Assembly (NCBI RefSeq): GCF_014699035.1
Contig: NZ_JACXAA010000001.1
Location: 806,001-870,000 of the forward strand
DNA: 64,000 bases
Direction: 5' to 3'
DNA from: Spirosoma validum
GTDB taxonomy: Bacteria; Bacteroidota; Bacteroidia; Cytophagales; Spirosomataceae
Shown here piece by piece: positions 45,803 to 53,645 of this stretch. Positions within the stretch are counted from its first letter, which is position 1. Each line of letters starts with the position of its first letter. The position numbers were made by a program, and so were the translations under genes. Under the pieces are notes generated by a model. The model saw only the letters and a program-made list of their open reading frames with translations, searched no databases and had not been told where the DNA came from.

Positions 45803-46205
45803 AGAACGTAGTAGTTGGGTAAAGTGGGTTGCAGGTAGGCATGGAAGACAGGGAACTATGCTTCTGCTGGTTAAAGGGGGACGTAAGCCGATGGTGTCCA
45901 GGCAAAATAAACCAGGCAAACGCTTCTTTGCTGGGGGATGTATGCGAATAACCGCTGGTGGTAGGTGAATGACGATATTGGGTAGGCGAAGGGGTATTAT
46001 TGCCCGTATGTGATGAAGTGATTGCCAATTCGTATTAAGCCTGCACGGGTTAGATCGGTGACTTACGAAGCCAGAAGAGAGAGTCTAGCTGTATACTCCC
46101 TCTTTCTCCATCCAACCACCGGACTTGGTTATAAGGCTCGGCTGAAGAATGAAAAGATGTTTTTAGTCCTGCATTTTCCAGTATATCCTACATGGATACG
46201 ACTTC
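45803..46205. other. Gene-free stretch upstream of the beta-helix gene
   Basis: No convincing gene is seen in these 403 bp; the open frames here are short and shadow-like. On the minus strand 46141-46097 contains AAGTCCGGTGGTTGGATG, which recalls the sequence near the end of some group II introns, but no reverse transcriptase or conserved domain V follows. The promoter of the beta-helix gene is presumably here but was not identified. Confidence 0.4.
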
Positions 46206-46473
46206 TCATTTGCCCAATAGTGACTGAACTGCCTGGCCCAAAGCAGGATCAGCTGGTGAGTAGTAGATATAATTATCCCGGTAAACGCTGTTGATGAGTC
46301 CTTTGTCGCGCATCTTGATCAAATACCTCGGTAATAACGCCTGGTCGATGGATAGGTGATCCATGAAATCCTGCTGACTTAGCAACAATATAGTCCGCAG
46401 CCGAATCGGGGGGAGCCAGTAGCTTCAACAACTTGGCCATCCGCGGGGAATCATCGTGCGTACTGGCGTTCAT
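46206..46473 (-). pseudogene. ArsR-like winged-helix regulator split by a +1 frameshift
   Basis: From the ATG at 46473 the frame reads MNASTHDDSPRMAKLLKLLA and then shifts at a run of six C on the coding strand (G run at 46408-46413). With one C removed it continues PPIRLRTILLLSQQDFMDHL, then SIDQALLPRYLIKMRDKGL and INSVYRDNYIYYSPADPALG to the stop at 46206. The joined product of about 89 residues is a good ArsR-type winged helix (R-L-R-x-x-x-L-L-L, recognition helix, wing Y-x-x-Y-I-Y-Y-S). The insertion in a homopolymer could be mutation, phase variation or a sequencing error. It is divergent from the PhyH gene at 46602. Confidence 0.75.
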
Positions 46474-46540
46474 CGTGAGTCGAGAAGGTGAGCAAGTTAT
46501 CCATTCTAATCGATAAACATTCCCGCTTGCAGCTGCAGAC

Positions 46541-46572
46541 ATTGGCTCTCCTCGACAAATTCCCTTACTTTG
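46541..46572 (+). promoter_or_regulatory. Candidate promoter of the island PhyH gene
   Basis: TTG at 46542-46544, a 21-bp spacer and TACTTTG at 46566-46572 (one base short of TAnnTTTG) precede the ATG at 46602. This supports 46602 over the upstream open start at 46488. Confidence 0.5.
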
Positions 46573-46601
46573 ATACCCTATTCCTCTTGACCCCTAAAAC
46601 C

Positions 46602-47621
46602 ATGATAACGCCACTCGAGCCGCTCGCCGACTCAACCCAAACCAGCCGATTAGGCATTCTGCATTTGAAACGCTACTGGGCGAAAGCCATGGCTAACCGC
46701 CAGGGTCAGCTCGCCAGCGATTTGATCGAAGCTGAATGGAATCTGGATGTAACTCTGCTGAGCGCCCTGGGCCTGGGCCTTGAACAAACCATTCGGTACC
46801 TTTACGCCACCAACCCCAGTTTCGCTGAGTTCGAGGATTGGATCCTGACGACAACTGGTGGACCGACTGCCAATAAACTCAGCAGCTTCAATGAATTGAT
46901 TCTGGGCAGGTCTTCGCCGGTGACTCAGGACGCTGGTCCTATCCTCTCGGCGGATGATCTGGCTCACTGGGATGCGCAGGGGTATGTGATTGTTCGCAAT
47001 GCCGTCTCTCGGGCCCACTGCGAGGAGACAATCCAGCTCATCTGCGAGTTTCTAGACATCGAGCGCTACAACCCCCACACCTGGTACCGCCCTAACCCGG
47101 CCTGGCAGGGCATCATGGTCCAGTTGTTTCAGCACCCGCGTCTAACCAGCAACCGGGAGTCCAGCCGCATTCGTTTGGCCTATGAGCAGCTTTGGAAACG
47201 TACTGATTTGTGGGTGACCAGTGACCGGGTGGGCTTCAATCCTCCTCAAACAGTCGACTGGCATTTTCCAGGTCCTCATCTTCATTGGGACGTTAGCCTG
47301 GATCTACCCATCCCGTATGGCTTGCAGGGGCTCCTGTATCTCTCGGATACAGCCGCTAACCAAGGAGCCTTTACCCTGGTGCCGGGTTTCCAGCATCGCA
47401 TCGGCGATTGGTTGGCAAGTCTTCCAGCCGGCGCTAATCCCAGAACTCAGGATTTACAGGGATTAGGCGCGATCCCCCTCTCAGCCAGTGCCGGAGATTT
47501 TATTATCTGGCAGCAGGCGCTGCCTCACGGTAGTAGTCCCAACATGGCCAACGAGCCGCGATTTGTGCAGTATATCAATTATGCCCCGGCGGACGTGGAA
47601 ACCAGATCAGTCTGGAAATGA
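46602..47621 (+). CDS. Phytanoyl-CoA dioxygenase (PhyH)-like protein
   Basis: The ATG at 46602 gives 339 residues. The N-terminal 110 residues are helical and unassigned. The dioxygenase domain begins at about residue 125 (LSADDLAHWDAQGYVIVRNAVSRAHC). The iron ligands are H-x-D in PHLHWDVSLDLP and the distal His in QQALPHGSSPN, with a downstream Arg in NEPRFVQYINY for the cosubstrate. AFTLVPGFQHRIGDW is typical of the family. The divergent ArsR-like gene next door may have regulated it. Substrate is unknown. It lies between two beta-helix genes within the putative island. Confidence 0.85.
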   Translation: MITPLEPLADSTQTSRLGILHLKRYWAKAMANRQGQLASDLIEAEWNLDVTLLSALGLGLEQTIRYLYATNPSFAEFEDWILTTTGGPTANKLSSFNELILGRSSPVTQDAGPILSADDLAHWDAQGYVIVRNAVSRAHCEETIQLICEFLDIERYNPHTWYRPNPAWQGIMVQLFQHPRLTSNRESSRIRLAYEQLWKRTDLWVTSDRVGFNPPQTVDWHFPGPHLHWDVSLDLPIPYGLQGLLYLSDTAANQGAFTLVPGFQHRIGDWLASLPAGANPRTQDLQGLGAIPLSASAGDFIIWQQALPHGSSPNMANEPRFVQYINYAPADVETRSVWK

Positions 47622-47647
47622 GGTTTGACAGTTGTTTTGTCAATAAA

Positions 47648-47694
47648 CAGTAAGCTCAACATGTCCGGTGGTAGTGAGTCAGTTGAGCTTACTG
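47648..47694. terminator. Bidirectional hairpin between PhyH and beta-helix genes
   Basis: CAGTAAGCTCAAC (47648-47660) and GTTGAGCTTACTG (47682-47694) are perfect 13-bp complements in the convergent gap. Confidence 0.6.
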
Positions 47695-47748
47695 TACGTC
47701 AGTCAAAAATTAACCTTGCTTAAAAGACTCAGATGAAGAAGACTGCCC

Positions 47749-49446
47749 TCACTGCTGAAAATACTCAATCTTATCGGTATCAATGTTGTTGTTTAGTCTG
47801 AATTCCACAACCGTCGAAGGCAGCACCGTCGCACTAACCGTTATTATGCCTGAAGAGGCCCCTGGGTTCAAACTGCCTGTCAAGCCAAATGACAGCTTAT
47901 TGCCGGCCAGTATGGGCTGCGAAGTCGTCAGGATGTAATAATTCGGGTTTGAATTATCGAGGCTCCAGATACCGTTTTGCACCGAGCGGCCATCAACCTG
48001 GGTTAAGCCAGGGTCAAAACTTAGGCTGGCTTTTGAGTCCTTAGAAACTCTGACGCTGAAGCTTCCGCTCGTAGTAACCAAGTTCAGTTCGACCACATCG
48101 ACTACCAGGGTGGTGAGTTGACTGCCGTTAACAGTGGAAGGTCGGACGTAGAGGATGGCCGTCAGATCTGGTGGAAGAGCGGTTTCATAAGCCCCCCGAT
48201 CAATGGTGCCATTCTGAATCCGCACATTACCGGATAAATCAGTGGGGGGGCCAGCTGCATTACTGTAGAGTTGATTGCTACCGGAGTTGATACCGGGGGA
48301 AGATAGTTTCAGCTTTGAGTCATTGTCCGAAAGGAATGGAAAGGTAAAAATTGTCAGATTATTCGTCCCAGCGTAATAAAAAGCGGACTGATCGATGAGG
48401 CAGTAATGTGCCGTTAGGAAGCCATTATTAAAGCCAGAAAACGTCTTTGTCTCCCCGTTACCAAACGCCACACAGTTGATGATAGTTGGGGTGCAAACCG
48501 CAAAATAACCCGAGTTATACATCGCTCCCCCATCGTCATAGGCAAAGTTATTCCGGAAGGTGCAATTGGTAAACATCGGGTTGGTCGTACTTTGTTCGTA
48601 AGCATCGTTAAAGATCGCTCCGCCGGTTGTTGCCGTGTTACTCTGAAACGAGCAGTTGGTTAGAGCGGGATTGCAAATACCACCTACGTAGCTTTCGTTG
48701 TAGATTGCCCCGCCAAATATGGACAGATTATTTTGGAATGAGCAGTTACTCAGTGTTGGACTACTGGTATTCGTATAGGAAGCCACATTGTAGATGGCTC
48801 CACCCCGATATAGGGCAAAGTTACCGGTGAAGACGCAGTTCCTGAGTGTAGGGCTACTATTCATGTTATAGAGCCCACCTCCTCTTGCTTCCTGTCCTTC
48901 ATCAACTCTGTAGGCATTGGTAATGACAAAGCCATCCAGGATAGCCGTCGCTGTCAGTCCTTCCGGGTTGACAAGGATATGATAGCTGTTGTCGGTTTTG
49001 TCGCCAGCCTGGCCGATGTCCCCGCTGAGTGTACTACTGGAGGGGTTGGCGCCAATCGCTGGGCGTTGACTCAACAGAGACTCGTTGCCGACAAAGCCGC
49101 CATAAATAGCGACCCCGTCTTTCATGGCAAAACTAATATCCCGAGCCGTGGTGCTGGTCGGTTTATAAGTACCCGCTGCTACCCAGACTTGCTTTGTACC
49201 CTCGGCATTGATCATGGCCTGCAAATCCGAAGAGGCATTGCCCCAACTACTGCCATCCCCATCGCCCGTAGCCACGGACTTAACGTATCGAACAGGCCCG
49301 TTACTCTGAGCAGTGAGCTTCAGTTGAAAACAAAGGGTATATAGCAAAAGTAAAGTTGATCGTATAAATGGGTTGGAATGAAAAGGCCATAGTAAAAAGC
49401 GGGCTGATAGTAGGTGTACGGGCATCGTGTGGAGGATTAGGAACAT
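47749..49446 (-). CDS. Choice-of-anchor Q / right-handed beta-helix surface protein (paralogue)
   Basis: The 565-residue protein (ATG at 49446; ATG at 49425 is an alternative) has a signal peptide ending near LKLTAQ. VRYVKSVATGDGDGSSWGNA matches the N-terminus of the protein at 43487. The beta-helix spans about 50-420 with NCSFQNNLSIFGGAIYNES and NCTFRNNFAYDDGGAMYNSG repeats, then the SPGINSGSNQLYS and DRGAYETALPP end. It lacks the Ig-like part of its paralogue and goes directly to the shared C-terminal module (about 425-565) ending in TDKIEYFQQ. It is likely an exported surface protein. It is the last gene before the island's right boundary. Confidence 0.86.
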   Translation of the reverse strand: MFLILHTMPVHLLSARFLLWPFHSNPFIRSTLLLLYTLCFQLKLTAQSNGPVRYVKSVATGDGDGSSWGNASSDLQAMINAEGTKQVWVAAGTYKPTSTTARDISFAMKDGVAIYGGFVGNESLLSQRPAIGANPSSSTLSGDIGQAGDKTDNSYHILVNPEGLTATAILDGFVITNAYRVDEGQEARGGGLYNMNSSPTLRNCVFTGNFALYRGGAIYNVASYTNTSSPTLSNCSFQNNLSIFGGAIYNESYVGGICNPALTNCSFQSNTATTGGAIFNDAYEQSTTNPMFTNCTFRNNFAYDDGGAMYNSGYFAVCTPTIINCVAFGNGETKTFSGFNNGFLTAHYCLIDQSAFYYAGTNNLTIFTFPFLSDNDSKLKLSSPGINSGSNQLYSNAAGPPTDLSGNVRIQNGTIDRGAYETALPPDLTAILYVRPSTVNGSQLTTLVVDVVELNLVTTSGSFSVRVSKDSKASLSFDPGLTQVDGRSVQNGIWSLDNSNPNYYILTTSQPILAGNKLSFGLTGSLNPGASSGIITVSATVLPSTVVEFRLNNNIDTDKIEYFQQ

Positions 49447-49546
49447 AATGATCTCAGCACTAAAGTATTTAACTTAGTCAAATGAAGACTGAAAATGAAT
49501 TTTGCTACTCAATCTAGATACCGATTCTGTTTGCTAACTTCACCTA

Positions 49547-49574
49547 GAAAAGCCCCTAACTGTTTGCCGGGTCT
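49547..49574. repeat. Near copy of the beta-helix terminator
   Basis: GAAAAGCCCC, then ACTGTTTGCCGGG and CT match 43371-43400 closely. The last paired bases of the stem are changed, so it may no longer terminate well. It lies 5' of a beta-helix gene, not 3', which suggests loss of a neighbouring copy. Confidence 0.55.
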
Positions 49575-49630
49575 GTTCTAGGTCACTAATCCAAATTGTT
49601 TACATAATCCGCGAATTAAGCAAGTTATAG

Positions 49631-49645
49631 TCCTGGCCGGGCTAC
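49631..49645 (+). other. Candidate right attachment site: tRNA-Gln 3'-end copy
   Basis: TCCTGGCCGGGCTAC differs at one position from TCCTGGTCGGGCTAC at 40228-40242, the last bases of the tRNA-Gln gene plus one. No other tRNA part precedes it. It marks the possible right end of a 9.4-kb element. Confidence 0.55.
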
Positions 49646-49693
49646 AATGGAAGCCTAATTGATCTATTAATGGATCAATTAGGCTTCCATTGT
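49644..49693 (+). terminator. 21-bp-stem terminator after the tRNA-like segment
   Basis: Arms 49644-49664 and 49673-49693 are perfect complements around an 8-base loop, followed by A-rich sequence. Its place right after the tRNA-like end suggests it was the native terminator of the tRNA gene before integration. Confidence 0.7.
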
Positions 49694-49917
49694 AAAAAAT
49701 CGAACCAGTCGATAGAGAAATATTACGAATATTTTTTTTGTGATCGTTTAACCTATTTCCCCAGAAATTACGTATAATTACTAGTCATTTCTACTCTGTC
49801 AATGGTAGTAGGGTATTTACTCACAATGGCTTCGCCAATAATCCACAGCTAATTACTATCAACCCCATTGTAAAGATTCACTTAACATGAGCAATCTAGC
49901 CGTAACTGTTTGTCCAT

Positions 49918-50106
49918 ATGAATCTCATTACTGTACTTATCTTTTCTGTACTCTGTCAATTAATCATGGCAACTACGTTTTTTAAAGAAGCGGTTACAAC
50001 GCCATTAGGAACGTATTGCCGGGTCAAATGTGCTCTGGCAGGTACACTGTACCTGTTTTTTGGAGCTCTTTTAATCTGGTTATTGTACACCTCTCAACTA
50101 TACTAA
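49918..50106 (+). CDS. Small two-span membrane protein (uncertain)
   Basis: The 62-residue frame starts MNLITVLIFSVLCQLIMATT and ends LFFGALLIWLLYTSQLY, with a polar middle (KEAVTTPLGTYCRVKC). Two hydrophobic helices and a positively charged loop look like a real small membrane protein. No family is recognised, no promoter was identified, and its isolation just outside the island boundary leaves doubt. Confidence 0.4.
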   Translation: MNLITVLIFSVLCQLIMATTFFKEAVTTPLGTYCRVKCALAGTLYLFFGALLIWLLYTSQLY

Positions 50107-50175
50107 CGAACTTTATTAACTACCCGCCGGACTGCTATTGTACCTTTGTTATTCTTATAGCATATAAAAAATTAA

Positions 50176-50197
50176 AGCCGCTTTCGTAAAAGCGGCT
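50176..50197 (-). terminator. Terminator of the Hsp20-like gene
   Basis: AGCCGCTTT and AAAGCGGCT pair around four bases, with a T-rich run on the minus strand, 59 bp past the stop. Confidence 0.75.
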
Positions 50198-50255
50198 CAG
50201 ACTCATCTATAGAATACAGGACCAATAGCGGCCCCGGAAGAAAATACAGGCAAAT

Positions 50256-50663
50256 CTATTCAAAGAGGTTTTTGATATCGATCCGACGATGCAACTGCTC
50301 TTCATCTTTGAAGGGTAGCATTACGCGTACCTGCCCATGTTCGTGAACGGCTTCAATCTGATCAACATCAACAAAAGATGGAATATCCAGCACACGCAAA
50401 AACATTGGTACGGCTAAACGTTGACTACTGTTTTCGTCTTTTTGTGTAGATGTGCTGACCAATAACGTATAGAGAACGAGCTTGCTACCCTCAACCAAAA
50501 CGTTAAATGAATTTGCTTTAACGCCGGGAGCAGCTAGGGTAATAACCAAGCGTTCATCTTCACGCTCAACGTTTATCGTGGTTTGAGCTGATCCACCATA
50601 GAGCGTATTCAGCAAATCAATCTGACCGCCTGTTCCCTGAAACACATTTTCTATCGCTTTCAT
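50256..50663 (-). CDS. Hsp20/alpha-crystallin-family small heat-shock-like protein
   Basis: The 135-residue protein carries an alpha-crystallin-like beta sandwich: TTINVEREDERLVITLAAPGV, FNVLVEGSKLVLYTLL, LRVLDIPSFVDVDQIEAVHE and GQVRVMLPFKDEEQ. The A-x-x-x-n-GVL motif of classical sHSPs is replaced by HEHGQVRVMLP, and the C-terminal I-x-I is IDIKN. It is probably a holdase chaperone in the cytoplasm, of a diverged type. It is monocistronic and divergent from hemC. Confidence 0.75.
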   Translation of the reverse strand: MKAIENVFQGTGGQIDLLNTLYGGSAQTTINVEREDERLVITLAAPGVKANSFNVLVEGSKLVLYTLLVSTSTQKDENSSQRLAVPMFLRVLDIPSFVDVDQIEAVHEHGQVRVMLPFKDEEQLHRRIDIKNLFE

Positions 50664-50936
50664 AATGGTGTTGTTTACTGTTCAAGTACTATACTATAGA
50701 CAAACCTCGTGCCTAAGCGTTTAATCCTCTATTTTACGCCAAGCTGTCAGCATATATTCGTCCGCGTTTAGTTAAATAATGCCGTTTTGGCACTACTGAG
50801 ACGTATTTGGATAGTATTCAACGCATTATCTATCTTACGTGTATAGCCTAACAGTGTTGCGATTTATGGGCTAGGTGTGGCCTACTTTCTACATTTTACC
50901 ACAGTGAGTCATTTTATAAAGCTGATCTTCATACTG

Positions 50937-50944
50937 TATCTTTG
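50937..50944 (+). promoter_or_regulatory. -7 promoter element of hemC
   Basis: TATCTTTG fits the TAnnTTTG consensus and ends 7 bp before the hemC ATG, so the transcript should begin with almost no leader. A -33 element is not clear. Confidence 0.55.
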
Positions 50945-50951
50945 TTAGATC

Positions 50952-51881
50952 ATGCATATTCGAATTGGAACGCGAAGCAGCCGGTTAGCAGTCTGGCAAG
51001 CGGAATACATACAAACGTTGTTACGTCAGGACGGGGTCACTTCTGAACTGGTCTTTATTGAAACGAAAGGTGATTTGGTACTTGATCGATCATTATCGAA
51101 AATTGGCAGCAAAGGTATCTTTACGCAGGAGTTAGAAGACCAGCTACGCGACGGCAGCATCGACATAGCCGTCCATAGCGCTAAAGATCTTCCGTCGAAC
51201 TTACCTTCCGACCTGAGTATTATTGCCTTCACCGAGCGCGAACGACCGAACGACGTACTGGTTAGCCGGGATAAAACCTTATCGCTGAGTAGTGGTCAGT
51301 CGTTTCGAATCGGTACGTCCTCCACGCGTCGGGTGGCTATGCTTAAACATTTCTGTCCACACTTGACTACGGTCGATATGCGTGGAAACCTGCAAACGCG
51401 TATTCGTAAGCTCGATGAGGGTCAGTGTGACGCACTTTTGTTAGCCTATGCTGGTGTCCACCGAATGGGGTACGATGATTTGATTGTCGAGCATTTGCCC
51501 ATTCATGAATTCACACCAGCGGTTGGCCAGGGGAGCGTTGCGATTGAAGTCGCTACGTTCTCGTTGGATAAAGAGGTTAGTGAAATCCTTACGCGCTTGA
51601 TCAATCACGAGCCAACGGCCGCTTGTTTACGAGCAGAACGAGCTTTTCTGGCGCGATTGGAAGGTGGATGCAGCATTCCATCGTTTGCACTAGCCCAATG
51701 GACCGATGACCAAACCATTAGCCTGACAGGTGGTCTGGTTAGCTTAGACGGTAGTCAATTACTCCGGGAGACATTTACTGGAGTATCCAATGAATCACCC
51801 GCCTTAGGCCATGCACTGGCAGAAGCTATCCTGGAACGTGGGGGCGATGAATTACTACAAACCATTCGCGAACAATTATGA
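50952..51881 (+). CDS. hemC: Hydroxymethylbilane synthase (porphobilinogen deaminase)
   Basis: The 309-residue enzyme joins four porphobilinogen units in haem and corrin synthesis. Motifs: IRIGTRSSRLAVWQAEY, FIETKGDLVLDRSL, GKGIFTQELE-type KGIFTQELEDQL, VHSAKDLPSNLP, IGTSSTRRVAMLKHFCP and VDMRGNLQTRIRKLDEG. The dipyrromethane-binding cysteine is in LEGGCSIPSFALAQ. The TGA overlaps the GNAT start by four bases (ATGA at 51878). Other hem genes are not adjacent. Confidence 0.97.
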   Translation: MHIRIGTRSSRLAVWQAEYIQTLLRQDGVTSELVFIETKGDLVLDRSLSKIGSKGIFTQELEDQLRDGSIDIAVHSAKDLPSNLPSDLSIIAFTERERPNDVLVSRDKTLSLSSGQSFRIGTSSTRRVAMLKHFCPHLTTVDMRGNLQTRIRKLDEGQCDALLLAYAGVHRMGYDDLIVEHLPIHEFTPAVGQGSVAIEVATFSLDKEVSEILTRLINHEPTAACLRAERAFLARLEGGCSIPSFALAQWTDDQTISLTGGLVSLDGSQLLRETFTGVSNESPALGHALAEAILERGGDELLQTIREQL

Positions 51882-52318
51882 CCATTAAAATCGCTACGTC
51901 TGACGACGATATCAAACGGTGTTTACCTGCCATGTTAGCGCTACGTTCTCACCTAACACCTGAGTCGGCATTTGAACGAATTCGTTTTCAGCAGGATAAT
52001 GACGGTTTTATACTTGCGTTTGTAGAAGAAGACGATTCGTCAGAACCTGTTTATGCTGTTGTCGGCTACCGCTTCCTGAATTTTTTATACAGCGGCAAAA
52101 CCATCTACATCGACGATCTATCCACCTTGCCCGAAGCCCGTGGGAAAGGATACGCCAGCAAACTACTTGACTTTGTTGTTGAACAGGCGCAGCAGGCGGG
52201 TTGTCAATGCGTTTCTTTGGATTCGGGTCAGAATCCAGCTCGTTACGATGCTCACCGGCTCTATCTGAATAAACGATTTAATATTGTCAGTCACCACTTC
52301 AAACTGGATTTGCAATAG
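51878..52318 (+). CDS. GNAT family N-acetyltransferase
   Basis: The 146-residue protein has the GNAT acetyl-CoA motif A: IDDLSTLPEARGKGYASKLLDF, with the R-G-K-G-Y-A pyrophosphate loop. The strand before it (VVGYRFLNFLYSGKTIY) and the later CVSLDSGQNPARYDAHRLYLNKRF complete the fold. The substrate is unknown. It overlaps hemC by four bases, so translation is coupled; the pairing with haem synthesis is probably incidental. Confidence 0.9.
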   Translation: MTIKIATSDDDIKRCLPAMLALRSHLTPESAFERIRFQQDNDGFILAFVEEDDSSEPVYAVVGYRFLNFLYSGKTIYIDDLSTLPEARGKGYASKLLDFVVEQAQQAGCQCVSLDSGQNPARYDAHRLYLNKRFNIVSHHFKLDLQ

Positions 52319-52378
52319 CCTTTCAATTCAGTAATTTGCATCTGCTTTCCCTGATAAGACGGCTATCAACCTGCGGCT

Positions 52379-53623
52379 ATGAATCTTTTCCGAATTAGTT
52401 GGAGTAATCTGCGCGATAAACCGCTAAGCAGTTTTTTGAGCGGGTTGCTGATGACTTTTGGCATCACAATCATTTCGTTATTGCTATTGCTCAATAAGCA
52501 GTTGGATGACCAGTTTCGCAAAAACATTAAAGGCATCGATATGGTGCTGGGCGCCAAAGGCAGTCCACTTCAACTGATTTTATCCAGCATTTACCAGATT
52601 GATTCGCCCACTGGAAATATTCCGCTCGAGGAGGCTGAACGATTGACCCGTAATCCAATGATCAAAACGGCCATTCCATTGGCCATGGGTGATAATTATC
52701 GGTCGTTTCGGATTGTTGGTACTAACCAGAAATACCTTGACCACTTTGGCGCAACCGTTGCCCAAGGGAAACTCTTTCAGCAGAATCTGGAAACGGTTAT
52801 TGGCCCTCGGGTTGCCGAGGTTACAGGCTTAAAAATCGGCGATACGTTTGCCAGTTCACACGGGTTGGATGAAGCCGGCGAAGAACACGCCGATTCGAAA
52901 TATAAAGTTGTTGGCATTTTGAATCCAACCAATACCGTAACGGATCAGCTTATTCTTACTCCTATTTCGAGCGTATGGGCTATTCACGAGCATGGCGAGC
53001 ATGCCGAAGGTGAAGCCCATGAAGAAAGGCATGAGGAACACGCAGAAGGTGAGGCCCACGAAGAGGAACATGAAGAAGCTCCGCGTGAGATAACCAGTAT
53101 GCTCATCAAGTTCCGGAATCCACTGGGTATGATGCTGGCCCGCGGGATCAACAGTAATTCCAAACTTCAGGCAGCTCTGCCGAATATTGAAGTAAACCGG
53201 TTGTTTTCGTTGTTGGGTGTAGGGGTTGAAACGCTACGTGGTCTGGCTATCGTTATCATGCTTATTTCGGGGGTCAGCGTGTTCGTATCGCTTTACAATT
53301 CTCTGAAAGAACGACGGTATGAAATGGCGCTGATGCTTTCCATGGGAGCGACGCGGGCGCAACTGTTTGGCATGCTTCTGCTCGAAGGTTTAGTGTTGGC
53401 CCTGATTGGCTTTATACTGGGCATTCTACTAAGTCGGATAGGTCTGTGGCTATTTTCGAGCAGTGTTTCATCAGAATATCACTACAACCTGGCGGCCTTT
53501 GGTATTCTGCCCGAAGAGTGGGTACTGTTAGGTGTCGCTATCCTGATTGGCCTGCTAGCTGCCGCGTTGCCTGCATTGGGTGTTTACCGAATGAACATCT
53601 CAAGAACGCTGGCAGAAGAGTAG
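52379..53623 (+). CDS. FtsX/MacB-type ABC transporter permease with His/Glu-rich loop
   Basis: The 414-residue protein has one N-terminal span (about 17-37), a periplasmic MacB-like core domain (KGIDMVLGAKGSPLQLILSS) and three C-terminal spans of the FtsX domain (about 285-310, 330-360, 378-405) with ERRYEMALMLSMGATRAQLFGM. A low-complexity stretch at about residues 203-236 is unusually rich in His and Glu (EHGEHAEGEAHEERHEEHAE and so on) and comes from an internal duplication. It could bind Zn, Ni or Cu. No ATP-binding subunit is next to the gene, so its ATPase must be encoded elsewhere. Confidence 0.87.
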   Translation: MNLFRISWSNLRDKPLSSFLSGLLMTFGITIISLLLLLNKQLDDQFRKNIKGIDMVLGAKGSPLQLILSSIYQIDSPTGNIPLEEAERLTRNPMIKTAIPLAMGDNYRSFRIVGTNQKYLDHFGATVAQGKLFQQNLETVIGPRVAEVTGLKIGDTFASSHGLDEAGEEHADSKYKVVGILNPTNTVTDQLILTPISSVWAIHEHGEHAEGEAHEERHEEHAEGEAHEEEHEEAPREITSMLIKFRNPLGMMLARGINSNSKLQAALPNIEVNRLFSLLGVGVETLRGLAIVIMLISGVSVFVSLYNSLKERRYEMALMLSMGATRAQLFGMLLLEGLVLALIGFILGILLSRIGLWLFSSSVSSEYHYNLAAFGILPEEWVLLGVAILIGLLAAALPALGVYRMNISRTLAEE

Positions 53624-53645
53624 TGTGGATCGCCGGTCCGCGCTA

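Larger units (their letters stand above)
49447..49917. other. Gene-free island boundary stretch
   Basis: These 471 bp contain no gene. They hold a near copy of the 43371 terminator (49547-49574), the 15-bp tRNA-Gln-like segment (49631-49645) and a 21-bp-arm hairpin (49644-49693). AT-rich sequence follows. Confidence 0.6.

Noticed and set aside
46022..46294. 90-codon plus-strand frame with a TTGLGYKAR segment
   Set aside because: It runs through the end of the ArsR-like remnant in antisense and matches no family known to me.
46488..46601. N-terminal extension of the island PhyH gene
   Set aside because: A promoter-like pair lies inside it and the extension is not family-like; the ATG at 46602 is preferred.
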